Assembly (NCBI RefSeq): GCF_003001675.1
Contig: NZ_PVYW01000001.1
Coordinates: 62,001 to 126,000, forward strand
Source of the DNA: Cohnella sp. SGD-V74
Lineage (GTDB): Bacteria; Bacillota; Bacilli; Paenibacillales; Paenibacillaceae
Direction of reading: 5' to 3'
DNA: 64,000 nt
Shown here piece by piece: positions 8,435 through 17,327 of this stretch. A program made the position numbers and the translations under genes. How positions within the stretch are numbered: position 1 is the first letter of the stretch; every line of letters starts with the position of its first letter. The notes under the pieces were generated by a model. The model had not been told where the DNA came from. It saw nothing but the letters and a program-made list of their open reading frames with translations, and ran no database searches.

Positions 8435-9034
8435 ATGGCAAGATATACAGGTCCTAAGTTCAAGCTAAGTCGCCGCCTGGGCATTTCCCTGAGCGGATCG
8501 GGCAAGGAATTGAAACGCGCATTCCCTCCGGGACAACACGGCGCCAACCAACGCCGCAAAATCAGCGGATACGGCATGCAACTGCAAGAGAAACAAAAGC
8601 TTCGTCACATGTACGGCCTGAACGAGAAGCAATTCCGCAACTTGTTCGACCGCGCTTCGAAGCAGCAAGGTATCGCCGGCGACAACTTCTTGATCCTGTT
8701 GGAGAGCCGTCTCGACAATCTTGTCTACCGTCTCGGCTGGGCTAACTCCCGCTACGGTTCCCGTCAATTGGTCTCCCACGGCCACGTGACGGTCAACGGC
8801 AAGAAAGTCGACATCGCTTCCTACACGGTGCAAGTCGGCGACGTGATCGGCCTTCGCGAGCGTAGCCGCTCCCTGAAGTCGATCAAAGAAGCTCTGGAAG
8901 GACGTCACCACATTCCAGGCTACGTGGACTTCAACGCCAACGCAATGGAAGGCAAGTACACTCGTCTTCCGGACCGCGGCGAGCTGTCCCAAGAAATCGA
9001 CGTTAAACAAATCGTCGAATTCTACAGCCGTTAA
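8435..9034 (+). CDS. rpsD: 30S ribosomal protein S4
   Basis: This 199-residue primary 16S rRNA-binding protein nucleates assembly of the small-subunit body. Features are the N-terminal [20 protein letters not shown], then [12 protein letters not shown], and an S4 RNA-binding domain starting [20 protein letters not shown] (about residues 90-109) with [13 protein letters not shown]. The N-terminus lacks the zinc-binding cysteines, so it is the C-minus form. AAAAAGGAG precedes the ATG. It is monocistronic, with its own strong promoter, a long leader and a strong terminator, as in Bacillus. Confidence 0.98.
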   Translation: MARYTGPKFKLSRRLGISLSGSGKELKRAFPPGQHGANQRRKISGYGMQLQEKQKLRHMYGLNEKQFRNLFDRASKQQGIAGDNFLILLESRLDNLVYRLGWANSRYGSRQLVSHGHVTVNGKKVDIASYTVQVGDVIGLRERSRSLKSIKEALEGRHHIPGYVDFNANAMEGKYTRLPDRGELSQEIDVKQIVEFYSR

Positions 9035-9053
9035 TCGTCTTTCCAAGCCTCGG

Positions 9054-9097
9054 CGCCTCTCGTCTTCCTTATCCAAGGAAGCGAGGGGCGTTTTTTA
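9054..9097 (+). terminator. Intrinsic terminator of rpsD
   Basis: A stem of about 15 bp (GCCTCTCG-CTTCCTT with AAGGAAGCGAGGGGC) has a four-base loop and is followed by TTTTTTATT. Confidence 0.9.
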
Positions 9098-9128
9098 TTG
9101 CCCGCGGACGAAGTCTCGATTTTTCTCA

Positions 9129-9157
9129 TTGACAATGATAATGAGAATTAATATCAT
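9129..9157 (+). promoter_or_regulatory. Promoter overlapped by a Fur box
   Basis: TTGACA (9129-9134) and TATCAT (9152-9157) are 17 bp apart. The spacer and -10 contain TGAGAATTAATATCA (9142-9156), matching 13 of 15 positions of the Bacillus 7-1-7 Fur box TGATAATNATTATCA, and overlapping imperfect copies start at 9130 and 9136. Fur bound here would block RNA polymerase when iron is plentiful. Confidence 0.8.
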
Positions 9158-9192
9158 TTTATGGAGAATCGATACGTCGAAGAGGAAAGCCG

Positions 9193-9429
9193 GTGCGTGC
9201 CCCCATGAAAAAAATCAAATTTTGCTGCCGGAACTTCAAGCACGGTTCCAAGTCCGTGTACAAAACGCTAAAAGCCGAGTACCCGGATCTCAAGCGCAAG
9301 AAAAAAGATTGCCTGGGCGTCTGCAAGCTGTGCACGAAGCAATGCATGGCTCTGATCGGCAAAACCGAAGTCGTCGTCGCCCCTTCCCCCGAAGCGTTGT
9401 ACGAGAAATTGAAGCAGCGGATAGGATGA
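9193..9429 (+). CDS. Small cysteine-rich DUF1450 protein
   Basis: This 78-residue protein contains IKFCCRNFKHGSKSVY and CLGVCKLCTKQCMALIG, i.e. a CC pair and a CxxxCxxCxxxC cluster that could bind iron, an iron-sulfur cluster or zinc; this fits the DUF1450 family (YuzB-like). The GTG at 9193 is preferred because AGAGGAAAG sits at ideal spacing; an ATG four codons later is possible. It is the first gene behind the Fur-box promoter and lies 63 bp upstream of ferritin, which suggests a role in iron handling or oxidative stress. Function is not established. Confidence 0.82.
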   Translation: MRAPMKKIKFCCRNFKHGSKSVYKTLKAEYPDLKRKKKDCLGVCKLCTKQCMALIGKTEVVVAPSPEALYEKLKQRIG

Positions 9430-9492
9430 CTCGACGCTTTATGGTACAATTCGGGTAGAAACTGCCAGATTCCATAAGGAGTGAGTCGCGAG

Positions 9493-9999
9493 ATGATCAA
9501 CGAAACTTTAAGCAAAGCCCTGAACGACCAACTGAACTACGAGCTGTATTCCTCGCACGTGTATTTGGCGATCGCGGCCTACTGCTCCGGCGAGAGCCTG
9601 GACGGCTTCGCCAATTTCTTCACCGTACAGGCGGAAGAAGAGAAATTCCATGCGATGAAAATCTACAAATACTTAAACGACCGCGGCATTCGCGTCACGC
9701 TGTCCGGCATGGACACGCCGAACAACGAATATTCGTCCGTGCTCGACGCTTACGAGCATGCCTACGAGCACGAGCAGGAAGTGACCCGGCGCATCTATCA
9801 TCTGTCCGATCTGGCCCTCAACGACCGCGAGCATGCGACGATCCAGTTCCTCAAATGGTTCATCGACGAACAGGTCGAAGAGGAATCGATGTTCGACACG
9901 ATCATCAACAAGCTTAAGCGGATCGACAAGGACAGCAACGCCTTCTTCATGATGGATGCCGAGTTCGCCGCCCGCACGTTCACTCCCCCGGCTCTGTAA
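9493..9999 (+). CDS. Ferritin (non-haem, FtnA type)
   Basis: This 168-residue iron-storage protein would form a 24-subunit shell that oxidises Fe2+ and stores it as ferric mineral. Ferroxidase ligands are in LNYELYSSHVYLAIAAY (Glu about 17), AEEEKFHAMKIYKYL (Glu and His about 50-53), and FLKWFIDEQVEEESMF (Gln and Glu about 125-130). ATG 9493 follows AAGGAG at 11 nt; the earlier GTG at 9481 overlaps the ribosome site and is rejected. A TACAAT near 9445 might give it a promoter of its own, otherwise it is co-transcribed with the DUF1450 gene. Confidence 0.93.
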   Translation: MINETLSKALNDQLNYELYSSHVYLAIAAYCSGESLDGFANFFTVQAEEEKFHAMKIYKYLNDRGIRVTLSGMDTPNNEYSSVLDAYEHAYEHEQEVTRRIYHLSDLALNDREHATIQFLKWFIDEQVEEESMFDTIINKLKRIDKDSNAFFMMDAEFAARTFTPPAL

Positions 10000-10018
10000 G
10001 CCGCGCAAACGCGATAAG

Positions 10019-10061
10019 GATCGCCCGCTGTCGTCCTCGGATGACGGGGCGATCTTTTTTT
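10019..10061 (+). terminator. Terminator of the ferritin gene
   Basis: GATCGCCC pairs with GGGCGATC, with extra pairing inside (GTCGTCC/GGATGAC), followed by a run of eight T. The 10062-10230 interval holds only a TATAAT-like -10 near 10191 for the PBP gene. Confidence 0.88.
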
Positions 10062-10230
10062 GTCTGTCGAAAACACAACCTCCGCCCGATTGCTGCGTAT
10101 AACCGTTACGGTACGGAATCGCAAGGCTCCCGGAGCAAGCGCGTTCCGCGGGAGCGACCTTCCAAGGAAGCCAAACTATGGTTATGTATGCTATAATAGT
10201 TCTGTTTGTTGAAGGAGGCTTTCTAAAATT

Positions 10231-13200
10231 ATGACGACTACTAAACAACCCCCTTCGGAGCCAGAACGCAAGGGCGAAGGCTTCAAGACGGCGGGGAAAA
10301 TCGCAGGATTCACCGTTCTCTGGCTGATCCTGTTCGGGATTCTGGCCGGACTCGTCGGCGCCGGAGCGGTAGCGGGCTTCGTCGCTTCCCTCGTTCATGA
10401 AGAACCGATTCGCGATCGTGCCTTCATAGAAGAAAAGATCAACGAAAACGCGATTACCGGATTCGTCTATTTCAACGACGGAACCCCGATCGGACAGCTC
10501 CGCTCGGAGGAGGACCGCAGGCCGGTCACCTACGACCAGATTCCGCAAATTATCGTCGACGCGGTCATCGCCATCGAAGACAAAAACTTCTTCACGCACC
10601 CCGGCGTCGATACGAACGGCCTGTTCCGCGCCGTGAAGCAGCAGCTGCTGAACGAGAGCGTACAGACCGGCGGTAGCACGATCACGCAGCAGCTCGCCCG
10701 GCGCGTCTTCCTGAACCTGGACCAGACGTCCAGCCGCAAAGCCAAGGAAATCTTCCTGTCGCTGCGCCTGGAACGGTATTTGAGCAAAGAGGAAATTTTG
10801 ACGGCCTACTTGAACAAGGTGCCTTACGGCAACGGCTCCAACGGCTATCAAGTGTTCGGCATTAAAGCGGCGTCCAAGGGCATCTTCGGCATCGACAAGC
10901 TGGATCAGCTGAACATCGCCCAAGCGGCCTATCTCGCGGGCGTGCCGCAGCTCCCTTCCCTCTATTCCGCTTTTAACGGCAAGGGAGAGTTCAACGAGAA
11001 GAACTTCAAGCGCGCGGTCACGCGCCAGAAGCTCGTGCTCAGCCGCATGCTCGAGGAGAACAAGATCACGAAGGCGCAATACGACGAGGCGCTCGCTTTC
11101 GACTTGTACAAGTCGCTCGCCAAGCCTACGGAGAAAGCGTACAATACTTATCCTTACTTGATGCTCGAAGCCGAGCGGCAAGCCGCCGAGCTTCTCGTCA
11201 TGAAGCAAAATCCGGATCTGACCCGCGAAGACTTGAAGAAGAAGGAAAACTCTTCCCTGGTCGAAGAAGCCCGCGCGCAGCTGCTGCGAGGCGGCTATAA
11301 AGTGACGACGACCATCGACAAGAAAATTTACAATTTGATGCACGATATCGCGGAAAACCCGGAAAACTTCGCGAAGGATCATCCGGTCAAAGGCGTGGAA
11401 CAGATCGCCGCCGTCCTGATGGACCATAAGACGGGAGCGATTCTGGGCATGATCGAAGGACGCGACTTCCACATCGAGCAGATGAACTTCGCGACCCAGA
11501 TGGTCCGGCAACCCGGCTCCGCGATGAAGCCGATCGCCGCTTACTTGCCCGCGATCGACAAAGGGCTCATACAGCCCGGCAGCGTTCTGGACGATTCTCC
11601 GATCATCCTGAAAAACGGCGGCGGAGGCTACCATATCCCGAAAAACTCCAACAACCGTTACTCGGGTCTTGTCACTGCGCGCCAAGCGTTAAACAGCTCT
11701 TATAACATACCTGCGCTGAAAATATTCCTGGACAAAGTCGGCATCAAGGATTCCTGGGAATTCGTACGTTCCCTCGGCATCACGACGCTGGTCAAGGAAG
11801 ACGACGAAGCGCAAACGGGCGTTATCGGCGGCTTGAAGTACGGAACGTCCGTCGAGGAATTGACGAACGCCTACGCCGCAATCGCGAACAAGGGCGTGTT
11901 CAACGACGCTTACCTGATCGAGAGTATTCGCGACGCGAACAACCAGATCGTGTACAAGCACGAATTGAATCCGAAGCAGGTCGTCTCGGAGCAATCCGCC
12001 TACTTGATGACGGATATGCTGCGCACGGTCGTCACCAACGGCACGGCGACTTCCCTGATGTCACAGTACAAAAATTATAAGAATATCCCGATCGTCGGCA
12101 AAACCGGCACGACGCAAAACTATAGCGACGTCTGGTTCGAAGGCTTCACGCCGGACATCACGCTCGGAGTTTGGGCCGGATACGAAAAGGTCATTCATAC
12201 GCTCTCCTCGGACAGCCACAGTCGGGCCCGCACGATCTGGGCCAAGATCATGAACGAAGTGACCGAGGCGAAGCCTGAGTTGTTTCCGACCAAGACGTTC
12301 GAGAAGCCGGACGACATCGTCTCGATGACGGTATCCAGCGTCAGCGGCAAGCTGCCTACGGACTTGACCAAGCAAGCGGGCAAACTGGTCACTGACATTT
12401 TCAACCGCAAGTTTATTCCGACCGAGTCCGACGACGCTCTGGTCAAGGTCAAGTATATTTCCTACAACGGGGTCAATTATTTGCCTCAGGACGGCACGCC
12501 TGAAGATCTGCTGCGGGAATCCGTCATGGTCGTCCGGGAATCGCCGCTCGACACGTTGATCGAGGAACTGCAGGCGAAGCTGGGTCAAGTCGCGGCCCAA
12601 AGCCGCAAGCCTCTCGCGTATTACTTGCCTAAAGACGCGGGCGAAAGCGCGCCCTCCAAGATCGACCCGAGAGTCGAAGACGGAGCCGTGCCAAGTGCGC
12701 CGCGCAACGTGGCGGTCGAGACGCTCAACAACATAGCGAGAATAACGTTTAGCGCGCCTCCGCAAGCGGACGTCGCCGGCTATCGTCTGTACCGCTCCAT
12801 TAACGGAAGCCCGTTCCAGAAGGTCGAAGCTTCCTTGCCTGTCGGAGAAGACTTGAAGTTCGTCAACTACATCAGCGCCCGCCAATCGTACAGCTACTAC
12901 GTGACGGCCGTGGACGTCGCAGGCAACGAATCGGTTGCGAGCGACATCATCTCGACGGACGGCGGCATCATCGTCGATCCTACGCTGCCCGGCCAGACGG
13001 ACCCGGGAACCGGCAACGGCGACGGCGGCGACAATCCGGATACCGGGGTTCCTCCGGAAATTCCAAGCGGCGGCAACAGCAACGCTCCGTCTTCGCCTAG
13101 CGGCCTGAACGCTCGCGGCACGGATATCGGTGTCGTCCTGACCTGGAACGCGAATCCTTCGGAAGAAGGCGTAACCCAGTATCAAGTCTGGTACAGCGGC

Positions 13201-13356
13201 TCAGAGAACGACAAATACAAGCTGCTGGGCACGACCGAATCGACTTCCTTCGAGTATATCGCCCCCGCTTCCGCGGGCTGGTACAGAATTACGGCGATCA
13301 GCCCGTCCGGGGAATCGTCGCCGACTTCCGCCGTCGAAGTCAGATCGGGCGGATAA
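10231..13356 (+). CDS. Class A penicillin-binding protein 1A with fibronectin type III domains
   Basis: This 1041-residue bifunctional wall synthase has a short cytoplasmic tail and a membrane anchor (about residues 25-53). A GT51 glycosyltransferase carries EDKNFFTHPGVD (about 115-126) and GGSTITQQLARR. The transpeptidase has PGSAMKPIAAYL (nucleophile Ser about 430), SSYN (about 490) and KTGTTQNYSD (about 625). Two fibronectin III-like modules (about 820-905 and 953-1040) are joined by a Gly/Pro/Asp linker. They are an accessory C-terminal extension and probably bind wall polymers or partners. The gene is monocistronic; GAAGGAGG precedes the ATG. Confidence 0.95.
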   Translation: MTTTKQPPSEPERKGEGFKTAGKIAGFTVLWLILFGILAGLVGAGAVAGFVASLVHEEPIRDRAFIEEKINENAITGFVYFNDGTPIGQLRSEEDRRPVTYDQIPQIIVDAVIAIEDKNFFTHPGVDTNGLFRAVKQQLLNESVQTGGSTITQQLARRVFLNLDQTSSRKAKEIFLSLRLERYLSKEEILTAYLNKVPYGNGSNGYQVFGIKAASKGIFGIDKLDQLNIAQAAYLAGVPQLPSLYSAFNGKGEFNEKNFKRAVTRQKLVLSRMLEENKITKAQYDEALAFDLYKSLAKPTEKAYNTYPYLMLEAERQAAELLVMKQNPDLTREDLKKKENSSLVEEARAQLLRGGYKVTTTIDKKIYNLMHDIAENPENFAKDHPVKGVEQIAAVLMDHKTGAILGMIEGRDFHIEQMNFATQMVRQPGSAMKPIAAYLPAIDKGLIQPGSVLDDSPIILKNGGGGYHIPKNSNNRYSGLVTARQALNSSYNIPALKIFLDKVGIKDSWEFVRSLGITTLVKEDDEAQTGVIGGLKYGTSVEELTNAYAAIANKGVFNDAYLIESIRDANNQIVYKHELNPKQVVSEQSAYLMTDMLRTVVTNGTATSLMSQYKNYKNIPIVGKTGTTQNYSDVWFEGFTPDITLGVWAGYEKVIHTLSSDSHSRARTIWAKIMNEVTEAKPELFPTKTFEKPDDIVSMTVSSVSGKLPTDLTKQAGKLVTDIFNRKFIPTESDDALVKVKYISYNGVNYLPQDGTPEDLLRESVMVVRESPLDTLIEELQAKLGQVAAQSRKPLAYYLPKDAGESAPSKIDPRVEDGAVPSAPRNVAVETLNNIARITFSAPPQADVAGYRLYRSINGSPFQKVEASLPVGEDLKFVNYISARQSYSYYVTAVDVAGNESVASDIISTDGGIIVDPTLPGQTDPGTGNGDGGDNPDTGVPPEIPSGGNSNAPSSPSGLNARGTDIGVVLTWNANPSEEGVTQYQVWYSGSENDKYKLLGTTESTSFEYIAPASAGWYRITAISPSGESSPTSAVEVRSGG

Positions 13357-13369
13357 GGAACTTAATAAT

Positions 13370-13412
13370 AAAAAGGGACGAAGCAGATTGGATTCTGCTT
13401 CGTCCCTTTTTT
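13370..13412. terminator. Bidirectional terminator between PBP1A and acsA
   Basis: A perfect 18-bp stem starting AAAAAGGGACGAAGCAGA with a six-base loop and a T-run can serve both convergent genes. Confidence 0.9.
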
Positions 13413-13441
13413 GTCGCCGTAAGACGGCGGCGCAACTTCGA

Positions 13442-15166
13442 TTAATCCTCGATCGTGGACAAGTCGCCCGTCGGCAAGTTCAGCTCCCAGGCTTTCAGCA
13501 CGCGGCGCATGATTTTACCGCTGCGCGTCTTCGGAAGTTTGTCCTTGAACTCGATCTCGCGCGGCGAAGCGTGAGCCGACAAGCCTTCCTTGACGAACTT
13601 CGCGATGTCCGCCTTCAGCTCGTCGGACGGCTCGAAGCCTTCGCGCAGCGAGATGAACGCCTTGATGATCTCGCCGCGAAGCGGATCGGGCTTGCCGATG
13701 ACGCCGGCTTCCGCGACGGCGGGATGCTCGACCAGCTTGCTCTCGACCTCGAACGGCCCTACCCGCTCTCCGGACGTATTGATGACGTCGTCGATTCTTC
13801 CTTGGAACCAGAAGTAGCCTTCTTCATCCTTGTAGGCGGAATCTCCGGAGACGTACCACCCCGGAATATGGAAGTACTCCTGGTACTTCGTCGGGTTGTT
13901 CCAGATTGTGCGCATCATCGACGGCCAAGGCGTCTTGATCGCCAGATTGCCCATCCGGAACGGAGGCAGCTCATTGCCTTGATCGTCGATGATGGACGCC
14001 TGCACGCCCGGAATCGGGCGTCCCATCGAGCCCGGCTTGATCTCCATGCTCGGATAGTTGCAGATCAATTGTCCGCCGGTTTCCGTCATCCACCACGTAT
14101 CGTGGATGCGCTGGCCGTACACGCGGTTGCCCCAGCGCACGACTTCCGGGTTCAGCGGCTCGCCAACGCTCAGCACGTGGCGAAGGCTGGACAGGTCGAA
14201 CGATTTGACCGCGTCGTCGCCGGCCCCCATCAGCATCCGGAACGCGGTAGGCGCGCTGTACCAGACGGTTACTTTATATTTTTCGATCGTGGCGTACCAA
14301 TCCTGCGGACTGAAACGTCCGCCGCGCACGACGTTCGTTACGCCGTTGAGCCAAGGAGCGAAAATGCCGTAAGACGTTCCCGTTACCCAGCCGGGATCGG
14401 CCGTACACCAGTATACGTCGTCTTCGCGCAAATCAAGCACGATGCGTCCGGTATGGTAGTGCTGAACCATCGCGTTCTGGACGTGGAATACGCCTTTGGG
14501 CTTGCCCGTAGAACCGGAAGTATAATGAAGAATGAGGCCGTCTTCCCGCTCCAGGAAGGTCACCTCGGCTTCTTCCGAAGCTCCGGCCATCGCCTTGGAG
14601 AAGTCGATGATGCCGTCTCCTTCTTCCACGGAATCCCCATATACGAGAACGTGCTTCAGTTCGGGCAATTCCGCCCTGGGCACACGAGAGAGCAATGCGG
14701 GAGTCGTGATCAGCGCGACGGCGCCGCTGTCCTGCAGACGATCCCTGACGGCGGTTTCCATAAACGCTTCGAACAACGGGCCTACGACGGCGCCGACTTT
14801 GATCGTCCCAAGCAAGCTGAAGTACAGCTCCGGCGTCCGGGGCATAAAAATAAAGACGCGGTCGCCCTTGCCCACTCCCAACCCGCGAAGCACATTGGCG
14901 AAACGGTTGGACTGCTTGGACAGATCCGCGAAAGTATAGCTCTCTTCGCGATGGTTGTCGCTGTAGTGAAGCGCGACTTTGTCGCCGCGGCCTTCCGCCA
15001 GATGCCGGTCGATCGCCTCATGCGCCATGTTCACCTTGCCGGTGGTCGACCACGTAAAACGCTGCTCGACATCCGCCCAGTTAAAGCTGTTTACCGCCTC
15101 TTCGTAAGATGCCATGTTGGACACCTTCGCCGTAACGGCTAATTTTTCGTCCGATTGCAATGTCAC
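13442..15166 (-). CDS. acsA: Acetyl-CoA synthetase
   Basis: This 574-residue ANL-superfamily enzyme activates acetate to acetyl-AMP and then acetyl-CoA. Core motifs are YTSGSTGKPKGVFHVQNA (P-loop, about residues 215-232), TWWMTETGG, YVSGDSAYKDEEGYFWFQGR and the C-terminal PKTRSGKIMRRVLK (about 545-558), whose lysine is the acetylation target of AcuA-type enzymes. The start is ambiguous between GTG 15166 (AAGGTG seven nt upstream) and TTG 15160. It is divergent from acuA-acuC, exactly as in Bacillus, so synthesis and control of the enzyme share one regulatory region with a candidate cre site. Confidence 0.96.
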   Translation of the reverse strand: MTLQSDEKLAVTAKVSNMASYEEAVNSFNWADVEQRFTWSTTGKVNMAHEAIDRHLAEGRGDKVALHYSDNHREESYTFADLSKQSNRFANVLRGLGVGKGDRVFIFMPRTPELYFSLLGTIKVGAVVGPLFEAFMETAVRDRLQDSGAVALITTPALLSRVPRAELPELKHVLVYGDSVEEGDGIIDFSKAMAGASEEAEVTFLEREDGLILHYTSGSTGKPKGVFHVQNAMVQHYHTGRIVLDLREDDVYWCTADPGWVTGTSYGIFAPWLNGVTNVVRGGRFSPQDWYATIEKYKVTVWYSAPTAFRMLMGAGDDAVKSFDLSSLRHVLSVGEPLNPEVVRWGNRVYGQRIHDTWWMTETGGQLICNYPSMEIKPGSMGRPIPGVQASIIDDQGNELPPFRMGNLAIKTPWPSMMRTIWNNPTKYQEYFHIPGWYVSGDSAYKDEEGYFWFQGRIDDVINTSGERVGPFEVESKLVEHPAVAEAGVIGKPDPLRGEIIKAFISLREGFEPSDELKADIAKFVKEGLSAHASPREIEFKDKLPKTRSGKIMRRVLKAWELNLPTGDLSTIED

Positions 15167-15208
15167 ACTCCATCACCTTCCCATTGAAATGCGGGTACCC
15201 GTTATGCC

Positions 15209-15223
15209 GTATGCGCTTTCATG
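15209..15223 (-). promoter_or_regulatory. Candidate CcpA cre site in the acsA leader
   Basis: On the minus strand the bases read CATGAAAGCGCATAC, matching most positions of the cre consensus TGWAANCGNTNWCA. It lies about 30 bp downstream of an acsA -10 box (TATAAT on the minus strand, 15252-15257). A TATAAT at 15367-15372 could serve acuA. The ccpA gene is 4 kb away and acsA is a known CcpA target in Bacillus. Confidence 0.5.
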
Positions 15224-15410
15224 AACTCGAGGTTACCCCTCTACCAAAGCCATTATACCACAGTGCATCCGAGCTCTGCATAGTAGGCAAGGACAAAATC
15301 TCCCATTGCAGGGGCAATATTCTGTTACAGGGTCGCTTCTAAGCCCGTTGCATGCCGCTAATGTGCTATAATATACGGAGCATAAACACGGTTAACAAGG
15401 GGGGAACGGC

Positions 15411-16043
15411 ATGGAGCACATTAAAAAATACGTCCGTCATACGATTGAACGGCACGGCCGATCCCTAATCGTGGAAGGACCTATAGCGCCCGAAGAGCTT
15501 CAGAAGCTGACGATGCATCCGAAGCTTGACGCTTTCCGCAGACCCGCGGAGCAGCACGTCGCGTTGGTTGAAATCGCGGAGCTTCCGGAAGGCCGAATTA
15601 TCGCGGCGCGGGACGGAGACGTCATCGTCGGCTACGTCACCTTCCACTATCCCGACGAAATGGAACGTTGGTCGGAAGGCGGCATGGAAGATCTCGTCGA
15701 GCTCGGGGCGATCGAGGTCGCCGACGACTACCGCAATTACGGACTGGGCAAAGCGTTGATATCCGCCGCGTTCGAAGACGGCCAACTGGACAATATGATC
15801 GTCTTCACGACCGAATATTATTGGCACTGGGATCTGGAATCGAGCGGGCTGAACGTCTGGGAGTACCGGGAGATGATGGAACGGCTGATGAAATCGGTCG
15901 GCATGGTCTGGTTCGCCACGGACGATCCGGAGATTTGCGCGCATCCCGCGAACTGTCTCATGGTCCGAATCGGCAAAGACGTTCCGCTGTCCTCTGCCGA
16001 GCAATTCGACCGCGTTCGGTTCAGACAACGTTTTATGTATTAG
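15411..16043 (+). CDS. acuA: AcuA protein acetyltransferase controlling acetyl-CoA synthetase
   Basis: This 210-residue GNAT enzyme acetylates the catalytic lysine of AcsA and switches it off. The acetyl-CoA-binding segment is ELGAIEVADDYRNYGLGKAL (about residues 102-121), preceded by DVIVGYVTFHYPDEMERWSE. The C-terminal part ATDDPEICAHPANCLMVRIG is typical of AcuA. GGGGGG lies upstream of the ATG. It is divergent from acsA and 18 bp upstream of acuC in the same reading frame, so the two form an acetylation/deacetylation pair. acuB, present between them in Bacillus, is absent. Confidence 0.94.
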   Translation: MEHIKKYVRHTIERHGRSLIVEGPIAPEELQKLTMHPKLDAFRRPAEQHVALVEIAELPEGRIIAARDGDVIVGYVTFHYPDEMERWSEGGMEDLVELGAIEVADDYRNYGLGKALISAAFEDGQLDNMIVFTTEYYWHWDLESSGLNVWEYREMMERLMKSVGMVWFATDDPEICAHPANCLMVRIGKDVPLSSAEQFDRVRFRQRFMY

Positions 16044-16061
16044 AAAGGCAGGCGACCTTAT

Positions 16062-17255
16062 CTGGCTTCCAATACGATATGGATTGACAATCAAGCATCC
16101 GGGCATTATCGCTTTTCCGACGATCATCCCTTTCACCCGGTCAGGCTGGCGCTGACGGAAAATTTGCTGAGGGAGAGCGGTGCGCTGGACGACAGACAAT
16201 CCCTTCCTCCCTTCTCCGTCGCCGAAGCCGAGAAGAGAGTCCGGGACATTCATAGACCCGACTACATCGAGGTCGTGCAGGCGCTGAGCGTTGCCGAGCC
16301 CGATATGAAAGCGCTTAGCTTGGCGGACCGTTACGGACTGGAGGCGGACGGAGATACTCCGTACTTCCCCGACATGCATCAGGCGGCGATCGAGCTGGCG
16401 GCGGGCTCCATGGCCGCCGCGGACGCGGTCATGTCGGGTAAAGCGACGCGGGCGATGCATCTGGCCGGCGGGCTGCATCATGCTTTCCAGGAGCGGGCTT
16501 CGGGCTTCTGCGTCTATAACGACGCGGCCGCGGCGATCGCCCATGTGCGCGAGAAATATTCGGCCCGCGTCCTCTACATCGATACGGACGTTCATCACGG
16601 GGACGGAGTTCAATGGTTTTTTTACACCGATCCGGACGTATTCACGCTGTCGATTCACGAGACGGGCAAATTTCTGTTTCCCGGAAGCGGCTTTCCTCAC
16701 GAGAGAGGCGACTCTTCCGGCTACGGAACCTGCTTAAATGTCTCCATGGAGCCTTACACCGAAGACGATTCCTGGCTGGAATGCTTCGGCAAGGCGATCG
16801 AGAGCGCGGCCCGCGCGTTCCGTCCGGATCTCATCGTCAGCCAGCACGGCTGCGACGCGCACGCATTCGATCCGCTCGCCCATATTCATTGCAGCATGCG
16901 CATTTATCGGGAGATGCCGAAAATGATTCGCGGGCTCGCAGACCGTTATACGGACGGGAAATGGGTCGCCCTCGGAGGCGGAGGGTACGATCACTGGAGA
17001 GTCGTGCCGCGGGCTTGGAGCCTGCTGTGGATGGAAATGAACGATCATCCTCTGCTCGCTTCCATCGACGCCCAAGCGGACGGCGGCTTGCTGCCGAAAG
17101 GTTGGCCCGGCGTGCCATTGGATCGCTTGCCGGACTACCCGCTTCCATCCACCTGGCTGGACGACTTGGAGACTTGGACGCCGATGCCGCGTCGGGCCGA
17201 GATCACCGACAAAAACCTCAAAAATCTCGAAATCGCGCTGCAGCACATCGGGTAA
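16062..17255 (+). CDS. acuC: AcuC acetoin utilisation protein / class I-type deacetylase, non-canonical start
   Basis: This arginase-deacetylase fold enzyme would reverse AcuA acetylation of AcsA. Zinc-site features are AGGLHHAFQERASGFCVYND, LYIDTDVHHGDGVQW (Asp-x-His) and VSQHGCDAHAFDPLAH; GGGGYDHWRVVPRAWSLLW closes the domain. The conserved N-terminal HYRFSDDHPFHPVRL lies upstream of the first ATG/GTG/TTG in frame. The only start-like codon after the acuA stop and behind AAAGGCAGG is CTG at 16062, giving 397 residues, close to Bacillus AcuC. ATA/ATT starts a few codons later are alternatives. A TTG at 16164 would remove conserved residues. Confidence 0.88.
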   Translation: MASNTIWIDNQASGHYRFSDDHPFHPVRLALTENLLRESGALDDRQSLPPFSVAEAEKRVRDIHRPDYIEVVQALSVAEPDMKALSLADRYGLEADGDTPYFPDMHQAAIELAAGSMAAADAVMSGKATRAMHLAGGLHHAFQERASGFCVYNDAAAAIAHVREKYSARVLYIDTDVHHGDGVQWFFYTDPDVFTLSIHETGKFLFPGSGFPHERGDSSGYGTCLNVSMEPYTEDDSWLECFGKAIESAARAFRPDLIVSQHGCDAHAFDPLAHIHCSMRIYREMPKMIRGLADRYTDGKWVALGGGGYDHWRVVPRAWSLLWMEMNDHPLLASIDAQADGGLLPKGWPGVPLDRLPDYPLPSTWLDDLETWTPMPRRAEITDKNLKNLEIALQHIG

Positions 17256-17261
17256 AAAAAG

Positions 17262-17308
17262 GCCGCGCCGCAGATCTCCGGATAAATCCGGGATGACTGC
17301 GGCGCGGC
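17262..17308. terminator. Terminator between acuC and mtnN
   Basis: GCCGCGCCGCAG pairs with CTGCGGCGCGGC, with a second inner helix (TCCGGAT/ATCCGGG). An A-run precedes and a short T-run follows, so it may work in both directions. Confidence 0.75.
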
Positions 17309-17327
17309 TCTGTTTATATCGGTTGAC

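Noticed and set aside
13388..15142. Long open frame opposite acsA (584 codons)
   Set aside because: Antisense shadow of a GC-rich gene: composition is Arg/His/Asp-rich without any domain, and the acsA frame has clear motifs.
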